Below, piece by piece: positions 1 through 8,165 of a stretch of DNA of 64,000 nt. The notes below the pieces were generated by a model. It saw only the letters and a list, made by a program, of their open reading frames with translations. It made no database searches and was not told where the DNA came from. The stretch is from Acidisarcina sp963790505. Its GTDB lineage: Bacteria; Acidobacteriota; Terriglobia; Terriglobales; Acidobacteriaceae. Where the stretch lies: positions 1,116,001 through 1,180,000 of the forward strand of contig CAWBOT010000004.1 of the NCBI GenBank assembly GCA_963790505.1, written 5' to 3'. The position numbers were made by a program, and so were the translations under genes. The first letter of the stretch is position 1. Each line of letters begins with the position of its first letter.

Positions 1-290
1 GGACGATAGCCTGCTCCCAGGACAAACGCCGCGCGGCAGCCCCGGTCGACCCAGGTCCCCTGGCGGTCATATCCCCAGGTCTGACCCTGAATGCAGGGCG
101 AACCGCTGTTTTGTTTCACCAGCGTCACGCCATAGCGCGTGTCGACATTGCAATAGTGGCGTTTGAAATCGTTGGACGCGCAGGTAAAATTTCGGCCGTT
201 CTGACTCGTCAGGCCGTTCTGCGCCGAGGCCCGCTGCACACCGATCGAACCCAGAAACAAAAGCGCTGCCAGAAACACCCATTTGCGCAT
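1..290 (-). CDS. DUF3011-family secreted protein, C-terminus cut by window edge
   Basis: Reading the minus strand from the ATG at 290-288 gives an open frame to the left edge (about 96 codons, no stop seen). Residues 1-23 form a signal peptide ending in ASAQ. After it come well-spaced cysteines and the motifs FTCAS, YCNVDTRYGV, PCIQGQTWGYD and WVDRGCRAAF, which match the DUF3011 domain of small secreted proteins. The even cysteine number and the signal peptide suggest disulfide bonds outside the cytoplasm. The function of the family is not established. Only the first part of the gene is visible, so total length and any second domain are unknown. Confidence 0.8.
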   Translation of the reverse strand, partial: MRKWVFLAALLFLGSIGVQRASAQNGLTSQNGRNFTCASNDFKRHYCNVDTRYGVTLVKQNSGSPCIQGQTWGYDRQGTWVDRGCRAAFVLGAGYR

Positions 291-406
291 GACTTAAAAT
301 TCTCCGGAACCACGTCCGCAGATTACCGCAAAACCCTGGTAGGCGGAATGCGAAACCTCAACATCCTGCCTCCGGAGGGAGAATGCGGCAAGAAATTCTC
401 TTGCGG

Positions 407-805
407 CTAATGACTCGGCGCCGAGGCCGGTGCAGCCGAGGTCACGACGTGATTGGCGGACGGCGCTTCCGGCAGTGTCACAATCACTTCGCCAGGCTTG
501 GTGTAGTGCAGCGTCTCCCGCGCCGCGTGTTCGATGGCATTGGGGTCGCTTTGCAGCCTCTCGACATGCGCCTGCAGCTGGGCGTTCTCTTGCTGGAGTG
601 TCTCAATCTGCTCCGCGAGCCGCTTGTCTTCCGCGCGCTTCTGCTTGTATACCGTGATGCCATTGTCTCCGGCGACCGCGAAATACCCCAGCACCGCAGC
701 TAGCACCATCGCCGAACCGGTCGCCAGGCGGCGCCGGTTGCGATAGGTCAACTCAAGGATTCGCTGTCCTAGCGGAATCGAAGGATTGTCAGCGCTCTTC
801 GTCAT
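407..805 (-). CDS. FtsB/DivIC-like septum formation initiator
   Basis: The 132-residue protein has a short basic cytoplasmic N-terminus, one membrane segment at about residues 29-46 and a coiled coil at about 52-85 rich in Q, E, L and A. It then has the LQSDPNAIEHAARETLHY region typical of FtsB/DivIC, where a short globular patch follows the coiled coil. In the family this bitopic protein joins FtsL and FtsQ in the divisome and helps switch on septal peptidoglycan synthesis. The last 25 residues are Ala/Pro/Ser rich and look like a disordered periplasmic tail. It lies 19 nt downstream of the phosphohexomutase gene on the same strand, so the two may be co-transcribed. The family call is firm; the exact symbol is left open because FtsB, DivIC and FtsL are hard to separate by eye. 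Confidence 0.82.
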   Translation of the reverse strand: MTKSADNPSIPLGQRILELTYRNRRRLATGSAMVLAAVLGYFAVAGDNGITVYKQKRAEDKRLAEQIETLQQENAQLQAHVERLQSDPNAIEHAARETLHYTKPGEVIVTLPEAPSANHVVTSAAPASAPSH

Positions 806-824
806 TGCACTCCTGCGTTGAAAA

Positions 825-2231
825 TCAGTGTTGCAGCACCCAATCTTTGGCTGCGTGGCTCAAAGCGTTGGCGTCGCCCTGCGAACGCGCCTCCGTATAA
901 ACCCGAACCACCGGCTCCGTCCCCGACAATCGGTAGCAAACCCACGCCCCGTCTTCGAAGATCAGCTTCAGGCCATCGGTCCGCACGATCTTGCCGACCT
1001 TGCGTCCGTTCAGCTCCGTCGGATCAGCCTTGATCTTCTCAATAAACTTGGCCTTCACCTCTGGGGTCAAGTGAAAGTTCTCCCGATTGGGGTAGTAGGA
1101 ACCAACTCTGGCAAATAGCTCCTTCAATTGCGTGCCCAGGCTCTTGCCGCGATTGGCTACCATCTCCGCAATCAGCAGTCCGGCGATCACGCCGTCCTTT
1201 TCCGGCACATGGCCTCGGATCGTCAATCCGGCGCTCTCTTCTCCGCCAATCGCAATCTCGTCCTTGATGATTAGTTCGCCAATGTATTTGAACCCCACCG
1301 GCGTCTCATAAAGTTGGATCTTGTATTGGTCGGCAAGCGCGTTGATTAGGTTGGTGGTCGCCACTGACTTGGCCACGCCGTTCTTCCAGCCCCGCGTCTC
1401 CACCAGGTAATCGAAAAGCAGCGCGATCACATAATTCGGCTGAATAAAAGTCCCGTCCTGATCGACGATGCCGAAGCGGTCCGCGTCGCCGTCGGTAGCA
1501 ATGCCCAGGTGCGCCCCCGTCTCCTTCATCTTCGCCTTGCAGTCGCCCAGCAGGTGATCGTCCGGCTCCGGCGCGTGGCCGCCGAAGAGCACATCCCGGT
1601 AATCGTGGACCGTCGACACCTCGACCCCATGCTCCAATAGCGCTTCGCTGCTGTAACCGCGCGCCGCGCCCCAGAAGGGGTCGAAAACAATCTTCAAATT
1701 CGCTTTCTTGATCGCCGGGAAGTCCACCAGCTCACCCAGCCGCTTGAGATAAGTCGGCTTGACATCAATCTGCTCGTATTTGGCATCGGTTGCCTTCGGC
1801 TTGAGGTCGGCGTTCGCTGCCAGCGCGGCGATGAACGCTTCGATCTTGCTGGTCGTCTCCGGCAGCGCCGGCGCACCGTCGGGCGTGGAGAACTTGATCC
1901 CGTTGTATTCCGGCGGATTATGCGATGCGGTGAAGTTGATCGATCCGGCAGCCTTGTGAGTCACGATTGCATACGCAATCGCCGGAGTCGGCGCCGCCTC
2001 GGGAATCACCACCGGGGTCACGCCGTTTGCCGCCAGCACGCCCGCCGCCTCGGCCACAAATGCTTCTCCCAGAAATCTGGGGTCGCGTCCTACCAGCACC
2101 GTATGCGAACCCGGCTGGCTGGCAACGAACTTCGCGATGCCCGTAACCGCGCGGCGAATGTTCTCAAGGGTGAACTCCTCAGCGACGATCGCCCGCCATC
2201 CCGAAGTCCCGAACTTGATCTCAGTGGCCAT
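825..2231 (-). CDS. Phosphoglucomutase/phosphomannomutase family protein
   Basis: This 468-residue alpha-D-phosphohexomutase interconverts hexose 1- and 6-phosphates. All four family signatures are present: the phosphoserine loop TASHNPP with Ser103, the metal loop DGDADRFG at 247-254, the sugar-binding GGEESAG at 329-335, and the phosphate-binding RLSGTEP at 434-440. Length fits the family. A strong purine-rich ribosome site (GGGGGAG) sits about six bases before the ATG at 2231. Whether the preferred substrate is glucose, mannose or glucosamine phosphate cannot be read from these motifs. Glucose 1-phosphate would feed the GalU encoded at about 48 kb. The enzyme is expected in the cytoplasm. 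Confidence 0.92.
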   Translation of the reverse strand: MATEIKFGTSGWRAIVAEEFTLENIRRAVTGIAKFVASQPGSHTVLVGRDPRFLGEAFVAEAAGVLAANGVTPVVIPEAAPTPAIAYAIVTHKAAGSINFTASHNPPEYNGIKFSTPDGAPALPETTSKIEAFIAALAANADLKPKATDAKYEQIDVKPTYLKRLGELVDFPAIKKANLKIVFDPFWGAARGYSSEALLEHGVEVSTVHDYRDVLFGGHAPEPDDHLLGDCKAKMKETGAHLGIATDGDADRFGIVDQDGTFIQPNYVIALLFDYLVETRGWKNGVAKSVATTNLINALADQYKIQLYETPVGFKYIGELIIKDEIAIGGEESAGLTIRGHVPEKDGVIAGLLIAEMVANRGKSLGTQLKELFARVGSYYPNRENFHLTPEVKAKFIEKIKADPTELNGRKVGKIVRTDGLKLIFEDGAWVCYRLSGTEPVVRVYTEARSQGDANALSHAAKDWVLQH

Positions 2232-2463
2232 TGCATTCTCCCCCTCTTGCGCTGTGATGCTGAAAGTTCTTGCCCGCAGTCTTGCCCATGGTCTCGAGGC
2301 CCACGCGAACGCCTCATCGCGGGGCGCTTTCTGCGGTCTTCACGCCCAGCCAATTCTGTAACCTACGCATAGTACATGACCGCGGCTTCGCTCACCGCAC
2401 CTCCCCGCTTTCCCGCAGATCCATCGTTTATTATCTAAGCAACGGAGATTTCAGCCGCCTTCC

Positions 2464-2661
2464 ATGCGTATTCTTTACCTGATATTCGTGCTCTGCGTGG
2501 GGGCGTTGCTCTGGGTTGCATTGGCTGTGGCCCGGCACATTCGCCGGCACGAGGTCCAGGCCGGGACGGCGCTCAAAGAGAAGCGCAGTTCCGAAGAATC
2601 CTCTGAAGAAAAAGAAGTTTTGGTTCCTCCCGGTAAAGCTTTTAGAGAAGACTCACCGTGA
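2464..2661 (+). CDS. Small single-pass membrane protein, unknown
   Basis: A 65-residue protein with one membrane segment at residues 3-24 and a highly charged Lys/Glu/Ser tail. It ends within a few bases of the bioY start, so the two are likely one transcript. No family is recognised. The hydrophobic N-terminus followed by a charged cytoplasmic tail fits a small membrane-anchored protein. It could also be a leader with no conserved product; the operon position is the main support. Confidence 0.5.
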   Translation: MRILYLIFVLCVGALLWVALAVARHIRRHEVQAGTALKEKRSSEESSEEKEVLVPPGKAFREDSP

Positions 2662-2678
2662 CTAGATTGGAGAACATG

Positions 2679-3299
2679 ATGGCGGAAATTACTCTTCCCC
2701 GGCAGGGCGTCGCAGGGAACTCGGTGGTGCGCCACTTTCTTGCGCCTTTTGCGATCGCAGTGACGGCCAGTGGATTTGTCGCTCTCTGCGCACACGCCTC
2801 CATTCCTCTGCTGTTCACGCCGGTTCCGCTCAGCCTCGCCCCGTTTGCGGTGCTTCTTGTCGGATTAGTCCTTGGGCCCCGCCTCGCTTTCGCCTCGTTG
2901 TCTCTCTACTTGCTTGAAGGCGCAGCAGGTCTGCCGGTTTTCAGCCCCCAGGGCCTTGGAGGTGTGATGCAGTTGCTTGGCCCGACCGGTGGATATCTCC
3001 TGAGCTATCCCTTTGCCGCGGCGCTGGCCGGTTACTTGTATCGGCGCGGCGGACGGACGATTCCACGCGGCCTGATCGCCGCTGGCTCGGCCAGTGTCCT
3101 CATTCTGATCGCCGGTGCCTCCTGGCTCAAGTTGCTGACGCATATGGATGTGCAGCTCGTCCTTGCACAAGCCGTTGTGCCGTTTCTTCCCGGCGACGTC
3201 CTCAAGGTTTGCGCCGCCGCTGGCCTTGCAAAATTGGCCGGCGTCCTCCGCCTTCCCGGACAGCGGAATTCTCCACATCCGCGAGAAGAAGAGATCTAG
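2679..3299 (+). CDS. bioY: Biotin transporter BioY
   Basis: BioY is the substrate-binding membrane subunit (S component) of the energy-coupling-factor biotin transporter. The 206-residue product has about six membrane segments and family landmarks: the early FTPVPLSLAPFAVLLVG stretch, EGAAGLPVFS, and GGVMQLLGPTGGYLLSYP. No EcfA or EcfT gene is nearby, so it may work alone or with shared ECF subunits encoded elsewhere. Start choice: GTG at 2658 overlaps the upstream gene, but GGAG at 2669-2672 is spaced best for the ATG at 2679, which also gives a family-like N-terminus. No biotin-pathway gene adjoins it. Confidence 0.9.
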   Translation: MAEITLPRQGVAGNSVVRHFLAPFAIAVTASGFVALCAHASIPLLFTPVPLSLAPFAVLLVGLVLGPRLAFASLSLYLLEGAAGLPVFSPQGLGGVMQLLGPTGGYLLSYPFAAALAGYLYRRGGRTIPRGLIAAGSASVLILIAGASWLKLLTHMDVQLVLAQAVVPFLPGDVLKVCAAAGLAKLAGVLRLPGQRNSPHPREEEI

Positions 3300-3440
3300 G
3301 GAGAAACCGCAGATTCGGAATATACTCGCAGAGCATCCCTAAGTCGGCATGGCCGGCGTCTCCGACCCAGATATACGCGCAACCCGTGCCAGTGAAGCCA
3401 GCCTGGCGGTAGACCAAAAGCAATAGAACCAGGAGACGAA

Positions 3441-4391
3441 GTGAGTACAGCAGCCCCCAAGATTGAAGCGACTGATACTGAGGCAAATCCGAACGCAACC
3501 CATGTTCCGATTTCGACCGGCAATGACTATGCCGCCGTGAATCATGCCGCCGGCGCAGTCAAAGATATTTCCATAGCCCACAGCCCGGACTCTGACGACG
3601 CCTTCATGTTCTATGGGCTGGCGACGAATAAAATCCGCGTCCCCGGCTTCAAGTTTCGTCACACCCTGACCGACATCGAGACGCTCAATCGACGCGCGAT
3701 CGACGAAGCCTTCTACGACGTCACTGCGATCTCCTTTCATGCGTACCCATATCTTCAGGACAACTACGCGCTGATGGCTTGCGGCGGCAGTGTCGGCGAG
3801 GGCTATGGGCCCATGATCGTCGCCCGCCAGGCCTACACGCACGATGAAGTTCGCAAACTGAAGATCGCGATTCCCGGCGTGTTGACCACCGCCTTCCTCA
3901 CCCTCAAGATCTTTGCGCCGGAGATCGAGACCGCTGCGGTGCCCTTCGACCAGATCATCCCTGAAGTGCTCGCCGGCAACTACGACGCTGGCCTCATCAT
4001 TCACGAGGGCCAGTTGACTTACGCGCAGAACGGATTGAAGAAAATCCTCGACCTCGGCCAATGGTGGCGGGAACAGACCGGCCTGCCCCTTCCCCTGGGC
4101 GGAAACGCCATCCGTCGCTCGCTCGGCGAAGAGACGATGCTCACCGTCACCCAGGCCCTGCGCGATTCGATTCAGCACGCCCTCGACAATCGCGAAGCCG
4201 CCCTTCAGTACGCGATGCAGTTTGCCCGCGACCTCGATACACGGCTGGCCGACAAGTTCGTCGGCATGTACGTCAATGAACGCACCCTGAGCTACGGTGA
4301 AGACGGAAAAGAAGCCATCCGCAAGCTGCTGCAGATGGGCCATGAGCGCGGCATCATTCCTGCTCCAGCGAAGATTGACTTTATCGGCTAG
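3441..4391 (+). CDS. MqnD-family menaquinone biosynthesis protein
   Basis: A 316-residue protein of the MqnA/MqnD (VitK2_biosynth) fold. The core begins at about residue 45 with ISIAHSPDSDDAFMFYGL and continues with YDVTAISFHAYPYL and GEGYGPMIVAR, which line the substrate pocket in this family. MqnD makes 1,4-dihydroxy-6-naphthoate in the futalosine route to menaquinone. The start is GTG at 3441 with AGGAGA eight bases upstream. The first 44 residues are low complexity (Ala, Thr, Pro, Asn) and are an unusual extension. No other mqn gene is in the window. A periplasmic-binding-type relative of MqnD with another role is possible, so the gene symbol is withheld. Confidence 0.78.
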   Translation: MSTAAPKIEATDTEANPNATHVPISTGNDYAAVNHAAGAVKDISIAHSPDSDDAFMFYGLATNKIRVPGFKFRHTLTDIETLNRRAIDEAFYDVTAISFHAYPYLQDNYALMACGGSVGEGYGPMIVARQAYTHDEVRKLKIAIPGVLTTAFLTLKIFAPEIETAAVPFDQIIPEVLAGNYDAGLIIHEGQLTYAQNGLKKILDLGQWWREQTGLPLPLGGNAIRRSLGEETMLTVTQALRDSIQHALDNREAALQYAMQFARDLDTRLADKFVGMYVNERTLSYGEDGKEAIRKLLQMGHERGIIPAPAKIDFIG

Positions 4392-4400
4392 CCACCCTCG

Positions 4401-4427
4401 CGGCGCGCCACAATGCAAGGCGCGCCG
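4401..4427. terminator. GC-rich hairpin between convergent genes
   Basis: CGGCGCGCC at 4401-4409 and GGCGCGCCG at 4419-4427 pair perfectly around a nine-base loop. The hairpin lies between the stop of the MqnD-family gene and the stop of the convergent SPFH gene, where a two-way transcription stop would be useful. There is no clear T-run after either arm, so intrinsic termination is only a suggestion. Confidence 0.4.
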
Positions 4428-4457
4428 GGCGGATTACATCTAGTCCTTGGTCCCCAA

Positions 4458-5438
4458 TCAGTTCGGCTTCGGCAATTGCAGCATCATCCCGCTGCTGCCA
4501 TTCGTCTCCACCGTCGGCAGCTGGCCATTCCACTTATCCACCAGCGCGCGCTGGTTCTCCAAACGGCGCAGTTCGAGCAGTTGCGGAGTAATCGACGTCT
4601 GCCGGATGCGGTTCGCCTCCGCCTCACCCTGCGCCCGCGTCACCGCCGATTTGGCCTCCCCGTCAGCTTGGGCAATCTGCTTGGCTGCCTGTGCCTGCGT
4701 CTCGGCAAGCTCATTGCGCGCCTGCTCAGCATGTTGGATAGCCTGCGCCTTGGCGGTAATCGCTTGCGCGATCACATCTGGCACACGCGGCGCTCCAATA
4801 AAACCGAACTGCTGGACGATGACGCCTACGCCGGCAAGCTTCTCCTGGATTAAGGCCTGTACTTTATGGAGGAAGTCCGCCTTCTCTTCGCCGTAGATCT
4901 GCTCAATCGTGTAAGTCGATGCAACCTCATTCAGCGAGTTGCGCACGATGTCGCGCAAAATGCCATGCGTAAAGCTCTCCAGGTCGCTTACCCGGTACTT
5001 TAAGTAAAAGTCCGGCACCTTCTGGGGGTCGATCGCGTAGGATAGCGAGACGTCGGAATAGACCTCCATCCCCTCCTTCGAGTTAAAACTCATCTCCTCG
5101 TTGACCGCGTGGCCCTCATTCAAGTCGCGTGTCCACTTCACCGTCTGCACGTAAGTCGGAAACTCGATGATCTGGCTGCGCAGCGGGCTATAAAACACCC
5201 AGCCGGTGCGAATCGGAATCTCCGAAGGGCCGCGCTGACTGCCGGAGAGCAAAATCTCGACCCCCGTATAGCCGGCGCCAATGCGGGTGAGCGCAGCGAT
5301 GTAGTTGAAGGAGATGAACAGCAACACCAGCACGCCAACGCCCGCTGCACCGATCTTGATAAGCCGGTTGATGGGCGGCGTTCCATACGGACCGGTCCCC
5401 CGCTCCCGCGGCGACTCTACCTGCCCAAATAATGTCAT
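4458..5438 (-). CDS. SPFH/Band 7 (prohibitin-like) membrane protein
   Basis: A 326-residue protein with one membrane segment at about residues 25-45. It then has a Band 7/SPFH domain (about 50-210, with GYTGVEILL, YSDVSLSYAIDPQKV and YTIEQIYGEEK) and an Ala/Gln/Glu-rich coiled coil (about 220-280, QAIQHAEQARNELAETQAQA). Such proteins form ring-like membrane scaffolds related to prohibitin, often linked to protease control and membrane domains. The start is chosen by a GGAGG ribosome site ending five bases before the ATG at 5438. That ATG overlaps the TGA of the small membrane gene upstream (ATGA), which points to translational coupling. A GTG at 5450 is possible but lies at the ribosome site itself. 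Confidence 0.87.
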   Translation of the reverse strand: MTLFGQVESPRERGTGPYGTPPINRLIKIGAAGVGVLVLLFISFNYIAALTRIGAGYTGVEILLSGSQRGPSEIPIRTGWVFYSPLRSQIIEFPTYVQTVKWTRDLNEGHAVNEEMSFNSKEGMEVYSDVSLSYAIDPQKVPDFYLKYRVSDLESFTHGILRDIVRNSLNEVASTYTIEQIYGEEKADFLHKVQALIQEKLAGVGVIVQQFGFIGAPRVPDVIAQAITAKAQAIQHAEQARNELAETQAQAAKQIAQADGEAKSAVTRAQGEAEANRIRQTSITPQLLELRRLENQRALVDKWNGQLPTVETNGSSGMMLQLPKPN

Positions 5439-5620
5439 GACGACCTCCACAGACGAACGATGAGAAAGGGAAGAAGAACGACCAGCAAAATCAGCATTGC
5501 CGTGCCCTCATACACGGCGCGGTCGCTGGGCAGGTTCAGCAGATGGAAGGCCCCCACCATGCTTTCATAGCCAATTGTGACGAGGAACAACGAGGCGAGA
5601 ATTCGAAATGCGGTCTTCAC
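5435..5620 (-). CDS. Small two-helix membrane protein
   Basis: A 61-residue hydrophobic protein starting with GTG. It has two likely membrane segments (about residues 5-27 and 38-57) joined by a short polar loop (NLPSDRAVYEG). No family is recognised. Its stop overlaps the start of the SPFH gene by four bases, so the pair is probably co-translated, and a role as a membrane partner of the SPFH protein is a reasonable inference. The weak ribosome site before the GTG lowers certainty about the start. Confidence 0.6.
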   Translation of the reverse strand: MKTAFRILASLFLVTIGYESMVGAFHLLNLPSDRAVYEGTAMLILLVVLLPFLIVRLWRSS

Positions 5621-5775
5621 ACGTGCCTGGGCGATTCAGCTGGCCCTACTACTATCCACAAGTCTACGCCGATTCGACCCCAGGTCTCTGATCGGGTCAG
5701 CGAAAGTGATAAGGAAGTTGTTAAGGCCACATCTAGGCACGGCGAAACATCCGCCGCCGGAGCTGCCCGAATATC

Positions 5776-6561
5776 CTACGTCGCGCGCACCAGCACGCAG
5801 GTCACGTTATCGCGCCCCCCGGCGTCATTGGCGGAGTCGATCAGATGCTGGCAGATCAAGTCCAGATCGTTCGTCGCCTTCAGCAGCGCCGCGATGCGGG
5901 TGTCGGGGAGTTCCCGCGTGAGCCCGTCGCTGCACAGCAGAAAGAGGTCCCCGGGAGCGCTCTCAAGTTGGCTGACCTCTGTATTGACCGAGCGCTGCGA
6001 TCCCACCGCTCGCGTAATCACGTTACGCAGCGGCGAGCGGTCTGCCTCTTCGCGGGTCAACTGGCCCAGTTTTACCTGCTCGTCGACCAGCGAGTGGTCG
6101 CGGGTCAGCTGTTCCAGCACACCGTCGCGAAAGCGGTAACACCGGCTGTCGCCGACGTGGGCCACCCACACCTTGGCGCGCTGTGCCAGCAGCGCCACCA
6201 GCGTTGTACCCATGCCATGAAACCGTGAGTCGTTCGCCGCTTGCGAGAAGACGAGATCGTTTGCGTCCGAGACGGCTTCGCGCAAGAGTGTCGGCACTCC
6301 CGCGTCTGGATCGCGGGGAATCAGCCCTGGATCGGTGTCGTGGGTTGCAACGGCTCTGGGCTGGCCGCACAGGCTGCGGATCATCGTATCGACGGCCACG
6401 CGGCTGGCTACTTCTCCGGCCGCGGCCCCGCCCATCCCGTCGCACACGACGAACAGGCCTTCGTCGGCACAGATGCCGAAAGAGTCTTCATTGGCGGTCC
6501 GCACACGTCCCCGGTGGGAGGCTGCGGCCGCTTCGTAACCGTCCTTACAAAGTTGAGGCAT
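5776..6561 (-). CDS. PP2C-family serine/threonine protein phosphatase
   Basis: A 261-residue metal-dependent phosphatase. The metal-binding motifs are complete: RTANEDSF near residue 22, VCDGMGG near 38, CSDGLT near 212 and GRDNVTC near 250. The catalytic domain fills the whole protein, with no membrane or sensor domain. Such enzymes usually reverse Hanks-type Ser/Thr kinases, but no kinase is encoded in this window. It is expected in the cytoplasm. The first residues (MPQLCKDGYEAAAASHRGRVR) lead directly into the domain, supporting the start. Confidence 0.9.
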   Translation of the reverse strand: MPQLCKDGYEAAAASHRGRVRTANEDSFGICADEGLFVVCDGMGGAAAGEVASRVAVDTMIRSLCGQPRAVATHDTDPGLIPRDPDAGVPTLLREAVSDANDLVFSQAANDSRFHGMGTTLVALLAQRAKVWVAHVGDSRCYRFRDGVLEQLTRDHSLVDEQVKLGQLTREEADRSPLRNVITRAVGSQRSVNTEVSQLESAPGDLFLLCSDGLTRELPDTRIAALLKATNDLDLICQHLIDSANDAGGRDNVTCVLVRAT

Positions 6562-6760
6562 GCGGGTTGTATAAGCTCTATCGATTCAATACATGTCCAG
6601 CCGGCGCTTCAACTATAACGAAAAACAAAAACATCAGTTTGTGGTTCTCTCATTGCCTTGAAAAGCAGTTTGAATTCCCCGCTTCCTCGTTGTGCCTAAA
6701 CAATACACGTACTGGCCGCGATCCGCATCCTCGAAAATCGATGCCGCGGTCACCTTTGAT

Positions 6761-8041
6761 CTATTCCGCACTCCCTGATTCCCGCGCTGTCGCCGCCGGC
6801 GGCAGATCGTAGATTTCGATAGCATTGTCGCGCAGCACCGCGAAGCGCCCGCCGTCCGGCGATAAGGCGTAGTTTTGTCCCGCACTCAGTACCGGGGTCG
6901 CGTACTGCGTGAGCTCCAGTCGCCCGGTATCCACGTCCAGCACCTCCACGCGCTGCTGTTGCAGGTCGGTCTCATCGATCGGATCGCGCGAATTCACCGC
7001 GTGCGCCACCCGGAGAGTGCTGAATGCGATCCGTGTGCCGCTCTCCGAAGCGGCGCTCGTCGGCCAGATGTAGTGGCTGTCCCAGCGGTACGTCCACAAT
7101 TTCTTTCCTCCGAGCGAAATCGCCTGATAAAGGTGTTCGTCGCCCCGCTCCGAACACAGGTTCACCACCGTCGTCTCGGCATTGAGCGGGCTCTCGCTGG
7201 GACGGCACGAGGAAGCGACATCCGCAATCACTGACGGCTCTCCATCAAAGGGTCGGTAGCGCAGCATCCAGTGGTCACCCTGCGCCGACAGTGTCTCAAT
7301 GTAGCCATTCGAAATCATCGGGAGGTCGGTGACGCTGAGCGCTCGCGCCCGCAAGATCACGCTCCGGTCCTCTACCCGGAGTATCGTCATCTGCACGTCC
7401 TCGTGGGGCGGCGGCAGGTCTTCCGCCAGCGCAGCGCGGACAAGCCTCTGGTGCTCTTCCGGCGTATGCTTCTCCAGGTCGGTCTCCACCAGAACCACCT
7501 TTGCATCTGGCGAAAGCTTGATTAGGCGCAGCGGGGTGGTTGAGCTGATAAATGGACGCAACTCCAGGCTTGAGTCGGTGACGAAAAGATCGTCCTGCTT
7601 GCGTACCAGGAATTTCCCATTTCCCAGCGCCCACAGGTAGCGCCCCCGGTCGTGCAGCCGCCATTCCGCCTTGCGCTCGATCTTTCCGTCAGGCACATGC
7701 ACCACCAGTGCCCGGATCGTCTGGTCTTCGTCGTCCGGCTGGCACTCGGGCAGGCGCTTCATCAGCCCCGTTGCGCGAAAGGTGAACAGCATGTGTTGAT
7801 TGTCGATGAAGTCAAGCGACGAGGAGGATGTCCGCGACATCAGGTAAAAGCTGCTCAGCGGGTGATAGTCGAGCGGTTCAGTGGCGATCCGTACCGAGGG
7901 CGCCGGGGCATCGTTCTTTTCATGCTTCGCCGCCCAGCACGCGGTGGTCAGTAACCCGGCAAAGCCAACCCCCAGCGGGAGAAGCGTTAACCACCCGCCC
8001 CGCTGACCGGTCTGACGCCGACCATTCCACCGACCACGCAT
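6761..8041 (-). CDS. Exported beta-propeller-like protein, unknown
   Basis: A 426-residue protein with a basic N-terminus and a hydrophobic segment at about residues 18-36 that serves as a signal or anchor. The remainder is repetitive beta-rich sequence with propeller-like blades, for example FIDNQHMLFTFRA, RLIKLSPDAKVVLVETD and NYALSPDGGRFAVLRDN. The SPDG/SPDA blade motif is typical of WD40- or TolB-like propellers. No enzyme motif was found. About 200 bases of non-coding DNA separate it from the phosphatase gene. The function is unknown, and it is likely extracytoplasmic. Confidence 0.72.
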   Translation of the reverse strand: MRGRWNGRRQTGQRGGWLTLLPLGVGFAGLLTTACWAAKHEKNDAPAPSVRIATEPLDYHPLSSFYLMSRTSSSSLDFIDNQHMLFTFRATGLMKRLPECQPDDEDQTIRALVVHVPDGKIERKAEWRLHDRGRYLWALGNGKFLVRKQDDLFVTDSSLELRPFISSTTPLRLIKLSPDAKVVLVETDLEKHTPEEHQRLVRAALAEDLPPPHEDVQMTILRVEDRSVILRARALSVTDLPMISNGYIETLSAQGDHWMLRYRPFDGEPSVIADVASSCRPSESPLNAETTVVNLCSERGDEHLYQAISLGGKKLWTYRWDSHYIWPTSAASESGTRIAFSTLRVAHAVNSRDPIDETDLQQQRVEVLDVDTGRLELTQYATPVLSAGQNYALSPDGGRFAVLRDNAIEIYDLPPAATARESGSAE

Positions 8042-8165
8042 AAGCCACCGCTCTTATTGTCCTACAAGTGGCGGACTCGGGAGCAACTCGCTTTGCACAG
8101 AGCGCAGGGCCCGCTTGATGGCACGATACGGCGTTGCGCTTGTTGGTAGAAAGGCAGGCTTCGCG

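Noticed and set aside
3339..4418. Long minus-strand open frame opposite the MqnD-family gene
   Set aside because: It mirrors the codon pattern of the plus-strand gene, has no family motif and no ribosome site; the plus-strand product matches the VitK2_biosynth fold.
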